Shown here: positions 15,269 through 23,600 of the stretch, in pieces
Layout: each line of letters opens with the position of its first letter
How positions within the stretch are numbered: position 1 is the first letter of the stretch
Assembly (NCBI GenBank): GCA_030529995.1
Contig: JAUMVT010000023.1
Location: forward strand, 1-36,250
Origin: Clostridia bacterium
Lineage (GTDB): Bacteria; Bacillota; Clostridia; Christensenellales; Aristaeellaceae
DNA: 36,250 nt
Direction: 5' to 3'
The notes under the pieces: model-generated
The model's input: the letters and a program-made list of their open reading frames with translations, nothing else
Told to the model about the DNA's origin: nothing
The model's database searches: none
Program-made: the position numbers and the translations under genes

Positions 15269-15927
15269 AGACAGTCATCCTTTCCGCAGGTACGGTGCAT
15301 TTCCGCCCCAATGAAATCTTCCAGCACCTGCCCCACCTGTGCGCCGCAGCGTGCCACTTCTCCCAGAATCCGCTTCCGCCCCCGAGAGGACAGGTACCAG
15401 TCTCCCCGGCTTAGCCCCGGGCGATTGGCCGGGCACACAAGCAGTTCCGCCTCAGGAAAGGCAGCCTGATAATACAGCAGCGCCCGCCGGGCATGGGCCG
15501 CATGGCAGCACAGAAGTCCCCGGCGGATCGTCAGCCCCAGAGCATCCGTGACCTGACGGGACTTCATGGCATTATCCCAAGTGAAGGTTGCCTGATCTTC
15601 CCGAAGGATGGCCTGCTCCGGCACGCCGCTCTTCCGCAGCACATCATGCAGGAACGCCCACTCCGTATCATACTCGGCAGGATAGTCCTCTTTATATGCC
15701 TCCGGCACCCCCGCAAATGCGCCGGCTGTTTTGGCAAACCGCCCCGATGGAAGCAGCAGGAGCGCATATCCCTGATGATACAGCTTCGCCGCCAGCAGCG
15801 CATGTTCCGGGTGAACATTGCCGGGAATGAAGATGACATCCGAGGGCTTCGGCGCATCCTCCACAAAGATAAACTCCGTGACCGCCTCCACAAAGCCGGC
15901 GGCGGCACCGATTTGCTTATTTTCCAT
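15265..15927 (-). CDS. DUF218 (YdcF-like) protein, cytoplasmic
   Basis: The 220-residue protein has a DUF218 core: VIFIPGN near 29, a HALLAAKLY helix, LLLLPSGR, TWDNAMKSR near 130, and a LLCCHAAHARRALLYY segment near 155. No membrane segment or signal peptide is seen. It overlaps the alcohol dehydrogenase end by 11 bases. The ATG at 15927 is preferred to the one at 15963 because the shorter overlap is typical, but neither has a clear ribosome binding site, so coupling is likely. Function unknown; cofactor (SAM) binding has been suggested for YdcF. Confidence 0.8.
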   Translation of the reverse strand: MENKQIGAAAGFVEAVTEFIFVEDAPKPSDVIFIPGNVHPEHALLAAKLYHQGYALLLLPSGRFAKTAGAFAGVPEAYKEDYPAEYDTEWAFLHDVLRKSGVPEQAILREDQATFTWDNAMKSRQVTDALGLTIRRGLLCCHAAHARRALLYYQAAFPEAELLVCPANRPGLSRGDWYLSSRGRKRILGEVARCGAQVGQVLEDFIGAEMHRTCGKDDCL

Positions 15928-17020
15928 AATAACGCCAAATGTCCAGACAAGCCTGAGCCTCATTAGGCCGCAGGGGTGTAAAGGCTCTGCGGTAAATCAT
16001 GCGGATATCCGCCGCCGAAAGGGGCACTGGATGATTGCCGAGCCGCTCCACATTCACCGTGGCCACCAACCGATCCATCACAGCATCCTCCGGCATAGCC
16101 GGTGCCGTCATATCCAGATCCAGTAGCATGCCGCAAAGCAGCTTTGGCCCCATGAGATCACTGCCCAGGCGCATGACCTCCGCAAGAGATGCAAGGGTGG
16201 GAATCATTTTTTCGCAGTGGGTCATTTGCTCCCACAGGAAAGGCAGGGTCAGGGCACAGGCATGGCCGTGAGCAATGCCCAGGTTCTGGGTCAGTCCATA
16301 GCTCATGGCATGAGCGGCCGTGGTGCGGCTCACCTGAATGGCCTTGCCGCTGCGGTAGGCCGCATCCAGCATGGCATCCTCCGCATGGGGATCTCCCTGC
16401 AAGTAAGCCTGCAGGTTATCCAGCACCCCAAGGATGGCCAGGTACGCATCCACCCGGCTGTCCTCCGTGGCGGCCTTCGCCCAGTAGGATTCAATGCCCT
16501 GACAAAGGGCATCCAAGGCACAGGACTTTTTATGATACAATGGCAGAGTGGCCAGCAGGGTGCTGTCCAGCACAACCCCATCCGGCAGCAAAGTGGGATG
16601 GGACAGGGAGTGCTTCACATGGTTTACATAAATCACGGCAAAGGGCGTTGCTTCCGCCCCCGTGCCGGCGCTGGTGGGGATGGCAATGTGCTTGGGGCCT
16701 TCAGAGGTATCCACGCCCTTTAGGGCTTCCTCCGGGGAAGAAGCCGTCAGCAAAGCCTTCACTGCCTTTGCCGTATCCATGGCAGAGCCGCCGCCGATGG
16801 AAATCAGCCCGTCGCAGCCGTTTTCCCGGTACATGGTCACCGCCGCAGCGCAGTCCTCCCAGGCCGGATTGGCATGGTAGCCGGTAAAGCGGGGTGCATC
16901 CGGGAAAGGCAGCTTCTCTGCCTGCGCCCTGCCGATGATCAGCGGATGACGAATAGCCATGGCCTCTGCCATATCCTTCACCTGAGGCAATTTTTCCCGG
17001 CCTCGCAGCACCTTTTGCAT
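15917..17020 (-). CDS. Iron-containing alcohol dehydrogenase, phosphonoacetaldehyde-reductase-like branch
   Basis: The 367-residue protein has the Fe-ADH nucleotide-binding GGGSAMD (76-82), PTSAGTGAE (115-123), and metal region. In classical members the ligands are Asp, His, His, His. Here D170 is kept but the next position is Q174 where His is usual, Y241 stands at the third site, and H251 is kept in an HGH motif. I recall the same pattern in the phosphonoacetaldehyde reductase/hydroxyethylphosphonate dehydrogenase-like branch, so it may be a subfamily trait, not damage. It reduces an aldehyde with NAD(P)H, or the reverse; the substrate is not known. The start at 17020 has AAAGGAG 8 bases upstream. 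First gene of the operon. Confidence 0.88.
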   Translation of the reverse strand: MQKVLRGREKLPQVKDMAEAMAIRHPLIIGRAQAEKLPFPDAPRFTGYHANPAWEDCAAAVTMYRENGCDGLISIGGGSAMDTAKAVKALLTASSPEEALKGVDTSEGPKHIAIPTSAGTGAEATPFAVIYVNHVKHSLSHPTLLPDGVVLDSTLLATLPLYHKKSCALDALCQGIESYWAKAATEDSRVDAYLAILGVLDNLQAYLQGDPHAEDAMLDAAYRSGKAIQVSRTTAAHAMSYGLTQNLGIAHGHACALTLPFLWEQMTHCEKMIPTLASLAEVMRLGSDLMGPKLLCGMLLDLDMTAPAMPEDAVMDRLVATVNVERLGNHPVPLSAADIRMIYRRAFTPLRPNEAQACLDIWRYYGK

Positions 17021-17049
17021 GGAATCAGCTCCTTTCACACGACAGCTTT

Positions 17050-17078
17050 ATCATACCATTTTGGGTGGGGGTTGTAAA
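17050..17078 (-). promoter_or_regulatory. Promoter of the seven-gene operon
   Basis: On the minus strand TTTACA (17073-17078), 17 bases and TATGAT (17050-17055) with an upstream TG (extended -10) precede the dehydrogenase gene by about 30 bases. Confidence 0.75.
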
Positions 17079-17163
17079 TGAGGAGAAATTCGTGTCGCGG
17101 CGCGAATTCCAAAACAATGGTTTATACAGAAAATATGCAAAGAGGAGCCGAAAAAGGCATCAA

Positions 17164-17201
17164 AAAAAGGAGCTAGCAAACGTACTTGCCAGCTCCTTTT
17201 T
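17164..17201. terminator. Late-operon terminator at the prophage left end
   Basis: AAAAAGGAGCT (17164-17174) pairs with AGCTCCTTTTT (17191-17201), with an inner GCAA/TTGC stem. On the minus strand seven T follow, so it ends phage late transcription after the holin gene. The prophage/host border lies between it and the host promoter at 17078; no att repeat can be defined. Confidence 0.9.
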
Positions 17202-17221
17202 GATGTCTTTGAAAACCTGAA

Positions 17222-17680
17222 TCATTGAAAAGACGGCTCATCCGCACCGGTTTGTTCGCTCGCCGTGCGGGTCTTGTCAGCCTGCTGATCCGCAGCCTTT
17301 GGCTGCATCTGATGCACCGCAGCCTCAATGGTTGCCAGCACCTCCTGGCTGTCCACATCATAGCCTCGCTTGCGGAGAATATCGGTCACATAGTTCAGCT
17401 TATCAGCTCCGCTGTTGGCGCCAAACAGTTGCTCCGCTGCATACACCAGCGTGCTGACCATGGCGGAAAGATTGGCCTGCTGCTGCTCGGTGGTGCGGGC
17501 TCTGATCCAGGGAATGAGCCGGTAGGTGATGAGTGCAGCCAGCAGGGTGATGACTGCCTGAAGCACCGGCGTTAGATCAATGGCAGATCCAGCTTGTCCG
17601 CTGCCTTCTGCCAGCGCAATGCAGGGCAGTACGGTCAGTGAGAGCAGCAGAAGTGCAGCAAAAAAAGAAGTTTTTTTCAT
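17222..17680 (-). CDS. Phage holin, LL-H type
   Basis: The 152-residue protein has an N-terminal signal-like hydrophobic segment (residues 1-24, ending IALA-E), one further membrane helix (about 33-52), then a cytosolic-type alpha-helical part with the LL-H holin signature (VYAAEQLFGA near 84 and DKLNYVTDILRKRGYDVD near 95) and a charged tail. Holins time lysis by opening the membrane to the lysin. The start at 17680 has GGAGGG 6 bases upstream; the longer frame overlaps the neighbouring gene. It is the last gene of the late operon, next to the lysin genes. Confidence 0.85.
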   Translation of the reverse strand: MKKTSFFAALLLLSLTVLPCIALAEGSGQAGSAIDLTPVLQAVITLLAALITYRLIPWIRARTTEQQQANLSAMVSTLVYAAEQLFGANSGADKLNYVTDILRKRGYDVDSQEVLATIEAAVHQMQPKAADQQADKTRTASEQTGADEPSFQ

Positions 17681-17718
17681 GGTAATCCCTCCGTCTACAT
17701 CGTTACTGTGTGTTGAAA

Positions 17719-17958
17719 TCATCCATTCTGTGAAAGGTATGCTTCCTCCAGCATGGTCCAAGTCATTGCGTCTACAACACCGCTGCCGGGGAGACCGTGG
17801 GCAGACTGGTAGGACTTGACGCACTCCCGGGTCATAGAACCAAAGATGCCGTCAGGCTCCAGCCTGTAGCCTGCTGTGCGCAGGAGAATTTGAAGACGGA
17901 CGACCTCCGAACCGAGGCTGAACGCACGGAGCGTTGCACTGTCCCCACCTGTCGCCAT
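17719..17958 (-). CDS. Separate peptidoglycan-binding domain protein
   Basis: The 79-residue protein is a single PG_binding_1 domain (SLGSEVVRLQILLRTAGY, DGIFGSMT, VKSYQSAHGL, VDAMTWTML). Such domains are normally fused to lysins and hold them on the cell wall. It begins 4 bases after the lysin stop, in a different frame, with its ribosome binding site AGGGGG overlapping the end of the lysin gene, so translation is probably coupled. It may act as a separate wall-binding subunit of the lysin, or be the result of a frameshift. The gene's own start and ribosome site favour a separate protein. Confidence 0.85.
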   Translation of the reverse strand: MATGGDSATLRAFSLGSEVVRLQILLRTAGYRLEPDGIFGSMTRECVKSYQSAHGLPGSGVVDAMTWTMLEEAYLSQNG

Positions 17959-17962
17959 GCCA

Positions 17963-18682
17963 TCACCCCCTGGACAGAAAACTGCGCATCATGTACCCTG
18001 TCCTGCCGTCATAGCGCACCTGCCACCAAGTCTCGCCTTCGCTGAGCACCGTAACCGTTGCCCCCTGGGGAACGAGCCAGTACAGCGCGCAGCGGCGGCT
18101 GGGCTTTGCACGCAGCTTAACCGGCCGTCCATTGGATGAGGTCACAACCGCCGGTGGCAAAGCCGCTGCGGCGGCGGTGGCCGTGGTTTTACTGTCGTCA
18201 TCTGACGTTTCCGAGGGCACGGTGTCCCCATCCCATGCCACTGCCGTCAGACGTCCGTGAAACGCCCACTTGCCCAGTTTGGTGTCCGTGGTCATGCCCC
18301 CCGGGGTGGTGCAGTGTATAATCCGCAGCGGCTCCACGCTTCGCACAATCCCCACATGGTAGTAGTCCCGTTTGTCCGTGCTCCCGGCATAGCGGCTTGG
18401 CAATGCATAGCCTGACGCCCCCGGTTCCTTGGCCTTGTACACCACATCGCCCGCCGCTAATGCCATTGATGATGCAATCGGCAGCAGGAAGGCCATGGCG
18501 TTGCGTGCTGCCCAGTTGCTGCCATGGATACCAGACCATTGCACACCACAGCGCGCCAGTGCGCCGATCACAAGGCCGATACAGTCACAAGTGCCGTCCA
18601 TCGCCTTGCCGCCCAAGCGGTAGGTGGGCTGCTCAGCCTGAATTTCGTCTACCTTTGCCAGTAAATCAGCTGTCTGGATCAT
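17963..18682 (-). CDS. NlpC/P60 endolysin with SH3 domain
   Basis: The 239-residue protein has an N-terminal NlpC/P60 peptidase domain (about 1-145) with a DGTCDCIGLV nucleophile-cysteine region near 32 and a YHVGIV histidine strand near 110. A Ser/Ala-rich linker (about 155-175) follows, and then a C-terminal bacterial SH3 domain (about 180-238, with RPVKLRAKPS and VRYDGRTGYM). NlpC/P60 enzymes cut the peptide stem of peptidoglycan. No signal peptide is seen, so export needs the holin. The start at 18682 has GGGAGG 7 bases upstream. A separate PG-binding domain gene follows. Confidence 0.9.
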   Translation of the reverse strand: MIQTADLLAKVDEIQAEQPTYRLGGKAMDGTCDCIGLVIGALARCGVQWSGIHGSNWAARNAMAFLLPIASSMALAAGDVVYKAKEPGASGYALPSRYAGSTDKRDYYHVGIVRSVEPLRIIHCTTPGGMTTDTKLGKWAFHGRLTAVAWDGDTVPSETSDDDSKTTATAAAAALPPAVVTSSNGRPVKLRAKPSRRCALYWLVPQGATVTVLSEGETWWQVRYDGRTGYMMRSFLSRG

Positions 18683-18766
18683 GTTGCCGCCTCCCGGTTT
18701 TCCGCCTGTGTCCTGCATCATGCATCAGCATGTACGTCATCCTTATGTCTCGCTCCCTCCTCTGTT

Positions 18767-20566
18767 TTACGTCAGCTTCACGGTTGTCCGCGTAATATTC
18801 TCATACTGCATCACGCCACCGGTTTCCGCCCACAGGGTCAGGGGATAGGTGGTTCCTGCATCGAACCACCCGATGGCCGTCAGCAGCACGCAGGGATACG
18901 CCGCCCCGTTTGCAAAGCTGACCCGTTTGCCGTAGAACTGGGCAAAGGATCGCCCGGTCATGGCAGTCACCATCTGGATGTTCCACTGCACCGCATACAG
19001 GCCGCTTGTCTCCACGGTGAAGTTGGACAGCACCACGGATGCGCTTGCATCCTTGCTGAAGCTTGCCCCGCCATAATCCTTCTGGGTTACGGTAGGGGCT
19101 GATGGAATGGACAGGTCGGTCACGTCTGCCATCACGTGGGTATGGGCATGCTCGGCCTTTTCGCCCATCCATGTTGCGATTTCTTTGCCGTGGGTGTAAA
19201 GTGCCCAGTCCTCTGCCAGCCGGAAGCGTTTCTCTCCCTCCGGGTAGCAGCCGAAAGCAAAGCTGTCGTTTTGCGGATCCGCCAGGAAAAACGTGTGTGC
19301 CGTAGGCACTTTGCGGATCACTTGGGTGCTGCTGATGGCATCTGCCGCCTGCACCAGCACCTCCCAGCTGCTTCCCTCCAGAATCGTTCCGTCACCCGTT
19401 ACCAGGGCAGTGCCGCTTTCCGGCGTCCCTTCGTAGAGCTGCGTCCATGCCGTTGTTCCTGCCGCCCGGGCACTAATGCGCACCAGGCAGGCGTTTTCCC
19501 CCACGGACGTCCAGCTGTAGCCGATGACGCACCGCAGGTATGCGCCTGCGTCATCCTCCACGCCGCTTGCCACGCATCGAGCCACACTGACCTCCGTCAG
19601 TGCCGCCGGGCTGTAGGCCGCCACCTCAATGGACACTGTCTGTGCCTCGCTTGTGCGTCCCCGGCTGTCTGTCACCGTGGCTCGGAAGGTGTTGGTGCCT
19701 GATGTGGATAGGGTGCCGGTGGTCAGCTCCTGCGTCGCTGCCGAGTATCCGCTGCCTGTGATTGCATAGCTGCGGATGGTGCTGCCCTGGATGCCTGCCG
19801 CACCGCTGGCCACGGCCTGGACACGGGAGATGCCTTGGATGTACAGCCCCCACTTCAGGTCGATGCCCGTTATCGTCAAGCCCGTAAGTGTGGGCACCAT
19901 GCCATCCGGCACAGTGATGGTGATCGGCTTGCTTTCCGTGCCCAGCACCGTGCCGGAACTGTCTATGGTTTCCACCGTCACGGTGCCTGTGCCGTAGGTA
20001 GCATCGGGGATTTGTGCACACCAGTCCAATGGAACGGTCATGCTGTGGGTCTGGATCCCGGCTGCCAGCGCATAGGTCACCGTCTGGCTGCCGAAGGCGT
20101 AGGTCACCTTGTGCTGAGCAGCAGAGATGGATGGGGTAATGGTGACGCCGATTTCTTCCCCTGCCGCTGCCTGCGTCTTGGTCAGCGTCCAGGATGACAT
20201 GGGCACCACGTAGGACAGGCTCAGCGTCATGCCCGTAATGGCTACCTGGCTGGTGCTGTAGCTCTTCCCCGTGCCCTTGTAGGAGATGTGCACCGTTCTG
20301 GAGGCAGTGCCTGCCGGCACCGTGATGCTGATGCTCCTGGTGCCCATGCTGGTGAGCACGCTCTGCCCATCCACCGTCATGTATGCGCCGCAGATCGGGT
20401 CTTGTCCCACCTGGATGGTCAGGGTGGCGGTGCTTACCTGTGCCCCTGCCGGAATGGCGTCAAAGGAGAACAACGCATCTGCCGTTGCCTCCGACCAGTT
20501 GCCCCAGTTATCCTGCCTCCGGGATGTCAGTGTAAGTGCGCCGTAGCTGACGCTAATGTCAGGCAA
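18767..20566 (-). CDS. Phage tail fibre or baseplate protein
   Basis: The 599-residue protein resembles siphophage minor structural proteins of the DUF859-like group. The N-terminal part (about 1-130) is a beta-rich adaptor domain. Two or more Ig-like repeats follow (about 130-330, with TITPS, TVPDG and TDSRGRTSE strands), and then a region near 425-450 with FGCYPEGEKRFRL and AEHAHTHVMADVTDL, which resembles the histidine-rich collar of trimeric tail fibres. A C-terminal head domain ends the protein. The start is probably TTG at 20566, because AAAGGAGGGG lies just upstream and covers the ATG at 20584. Role: receptor binding, by position and shape. Confidence 0.75.
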   Translation of the reverse strand: MPDISVSYGALTLTSRRQDNWGNWSEATADALFSFDAIPAGAQVSTATLTIQVGQDPICGAYMTVDGQSVLTSMGTRSISITVPAGTASRTVHISYKGTGKSYSTSQVAITGMTLSLSYVVPMSSWTLTKTQAAAGEEIGVTITPSISAAQHKVTYAFGSQTVTYALAAGIQTHSMTVPLDWCAQIPDATYGTGTVTVETIDSSGTVLGTESKPITITVPDGMVPTLTGLTITGIDLKWGLYIQGISRVQAVASGAAGIQGSTIRSYAITGSGYSAATQELTTGTLSTSGTNTFRATVTDSRGRTSEAQTVSIEVAAYSPAALTEVSVARCVASGVEDDAGAYLRCVIGYSWTSVGENACLVRISARAAGTTAWTQLYEGTPESGTALVTGDGTILEGSSWEVLVQAADAISSTQVIRKVPTAHTFFLADPQNDSFAFGCYPEGEKRFRLAEDWALYTHGKEIATWMGEKAEHAHTHVMADVTDLSIPSAPTVTQKDYGGASFSKDASASVVLSNFTVETSGLYAVQWNIQMVTAMTGRSFAQFYGKRVSFANGAAYPCVLLTAIGWFDAGTTYPLTLWAETGGVMQYENITRTTVKLT

Positions 20567-20618
20567 AAGAACCCCTCCTTTCATGCTGCACAGGCATGAT
20601 TTCGCGCCAGCATGTTAC

Positions 20619-20654
20619 GGCAACACCGCACCACCTCATTTGTGCGGTATTGCC
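20619..20654 (-). repeat. Strong hairpin just after the tape-measure gene
   Basis: A 13-bp stem with one mismatch (20619-20631 with 20642-20654, 10-base loop) begins at the base after the tape-measure stop codon. No T tract follows, so it looks like an mRNA-processing or stability hairpin rather than an intrinsic terminator. Confidence 0.7.
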
Positions 20655-23600
20655 TTACCTTGCCGCCGACCGCATTCTTGCCTCCAGCTCATCCACAATG
20701 CGTGTGATGTCGCTGTCGTCACGAACCAGCGCCCCACGCAAGTCGATGGTGTATTGGTTGCCCCCTTGCTGAACGATGGTGGGCACACTGCTTGTCTGCC
20801 CGGATGAGGCCAGTGCTGCCGCCATCTGCGCTGCGGAGACCGTAGCCCCCACGCCCTCCGACAGGGCACTGCGCTCCAGCGATGCCAACACGTTTTCCAG
20901 CTGTTGGGAGGTTAGGTTATCCAGTGCGGCCAGTCCTGCCGTGCCGAAGGATAACGCGCCAAAGGCATCGTTCCCCGTCAGGTCGCCCAGACCGATCAGC
21001 CCCTTGTTGACCGCCTCGATCAGCGCATCGTACCCCGACAGCGTCTCCTGAAGTGCCGCTTCCTCCATCTCTAGGGCATGGTCGCGGATCATCTTGTCGA
21101 TCTGCTCCTGCAGCTCCCGTTTTTCCCGGGCAGATTTCGACTGCCGCTGCTTCTTTTGCAATGCCGCCAGTTCGTCCTGATAATCGTCCTCTTCGTAGGC
21201 GGCACGCTTGGCACTCAGCTCCTCGGATAGCAAGCTTTTCTGGTAGTTCAGCCAGTCGGTAGCCATCTCTTTTTGCAGGTTATACTGCTTCTGCAGGGCT
21301 TCCGTCTCTTCGTCCCGCTGCTGTTTGAGCAGTGCCACGCGGTTGTTATAGGCCTCTTTCGCAGCCTCTTTCTGCGCATCGGTGGACAGGGTAGCCACTT
21401 GGCTTTCATACCGCTCTTTTTCCGCCTCGATCAGCGCATCATAGCGAGCCTTGGTCGCCTCGACCTCCGTATCCCCCTTATCGTCCTGATACCAGATGGC
21501 GTGGGCTCCGGCAAAGTCCATCAGGGATTGATACTGACCATTGAGGGCGTCCATGCGCTGCTGGTAGGATGCCTGATCTGCCGCCAGCGTTGCCGCTGCC
21601 GTCTGCTGGATACCCTCCAGCACAGCCTGTTGTCTTGCTGCCTCTTGTGCTTTAGCGGCGGCCGCAGCCCGGCGCTTGGCCGCCTGGGTGTCTTTCTCTT
21701 GCTGCTCTTTCTGTGCCGCTGCGTTGCCCTTGATGATGTCCTTGAGGGTTTGCCGGTTGGCTGCCGCCGTTTCGGCAAAGCCCACCACATATCCTGCTGC
21801 GCCGTTTTCGCCAAGCAGTGCCATCGCCCGGGAGGGACTATGGCTATCCTGGCCTTCTGCTACACCTGTCAGTGCCGCCTGTGCCATGGCATAGCCTGCG
21901 TCATAGACCTCTTCTGTGCCTTGCCGGATGGCACCCGTAAAGCCTTCCGTTGCCCAGCGGCCAAGCTGTGCCGTTGCTCGGCTGGGGCTGTGGGCGTCCA
22001 AGCCCCGCTGTGCACCCTGCACATAGTTGCGAGCCGTGCTGTAGCCCATCTGATATGCCTGGCTCACGTATCCGCTAGCACCCTGCACAAAGCCTGCGCC
22101 TGCGTTGCCACCTGCTTCCGATGCGCCCCCCTGCGCCGTGTCCAAGCCTGCCACAACGCTGTCAGCCACGTCCTGCCCGGCATTTTGGGCATCCAGCGTA
22201 CCTGCGGCTAGCTGCTGAGCCAGCATGCTTGCCAGGTCAATATTGTCAAGGGACATCATTTGCAGCAGATCCAGCTGCCCCAGTGCTTCTTGCAGCACAG
22301 CCGGCATATCATCGCCCATGGACTGCGCCATGGCTTGCAGCGTCTCATGCAGCGGTGCCAGCGGCTCATACATGGCCTGTGCTTCCGCTTGCATCTGAGG
22401 CGTCACAATCCCATCCCAGCCCACTGCCTGCAGCTGCTCACGCAGGCTGTCTTGCAGCGTTTCGGCCAGATACAGGGTGTCCTGTGTTGGGTCGATGCCC
22501 TCATTTGCTAGGCGGGCATAAGCGTCCGTCAGGGCATTTTGCATGGCTGTGGCCAGTGCTTCCCCGTCTGCCTGACCGGTTAGGCTGCCCACCTGCTGTC
22601 CTGTGGCTTGCCACACTTTCGTCAGGGCGTCCGCAGCCCAGGTTTGCTGTTGGGATGCCTGTGCCTGCATCCCCTCCTGCACGCCTTCCTGCATGCCCTC
22701 GGCAGCGGCCTGACCGCTTTCCACCCCAGCCTCGTGCATTTGGTCACTCAGGTTCTCGGCATACATGCTGCCTGCCTGTGTGGGCGTGTCAGTCGCCAGC
22801 ATTTCAAACAAATTCAGCTCTGAAAGGGCGCTCTGAAGCTCCGGGGCAAGAGCGTCTCCCTGCTCCTGCGCCAGTTGGCGAATCATATCATGCAGCGGTT
22901 CCAGCGAGGCATACATCTGCTGGATGCCTTCCCGGGTTGTGCTGTCCATGATGTCGCCCCAGCCTGCATTCGCAAAGGCCTCAGGCATGTAATAGGCCAT
23001 TGCTTCCTGGTAGCTTTCCGCATAGCCTGCATCCCCGGGGGACATGCCGCGCATCTCAAGCTGTTTTTCCACTTGCTCCGCCGCTGTCTGCCGGGCTTGC
23101 TCAGCCACCGCCTTGGCTTCCTGCATCTCTGAGGCGTAGCCTGCAGTGACACGGCTGCCTACAGCATCCCACAAGCTGGTGGCATTGTCTGTCATGATCG
23201 ATGCCAGCTGCTCGTCCCGTGCCTTTTGGGCAGCGGCCAGATCGGCTTGCAACTGCGGATCGTTGGCGCCTCTGCCCTCGGCGGCTGCGATGTTGGTGGC
23301 CAGGGTGTAATAATCCTCGTACTGCTGGTTAATGAAGTCTGCGTTGGCCTGGGCAACCTCATTGCCCCGCTCCAGCAGGCCTGTCAGTGTTTCCGGCGTC
23401 AGCTCGGTGTTCTGTGCCTCAAGGTCAAATCGCAGCTGTGCGCCTCGGGCTTCCATGGCCACCACGCCGGTTTTGATGCTGTTCAGCTTCTGGTACTGCG
23501 CCTCAATGGCTGCCTGCTCGTCCGCATCGATAATGCCGTCAACCAGAGCATCGTTAATGAGTCTAGCAAGCTCCAGACCAACGCCGGTGGCTTCCGCATC

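Noticed and set aside
17085-17110. An imperfect dyad AATTCG/CGAATT as a phage attachment site
   Set aside because: No second copy was found in the window and attachment sites are not defined by dyads; the right end of the prophage is not visible.
18683-18766. A short leftward frame of about 24 codons between fibre and lysin genes
   Set aside because: Although a GGAGGG lies upstream, the peptide is Arg/His/Met-rich without resemblance to XkdX-type proteins, and it runs into the lysin start.
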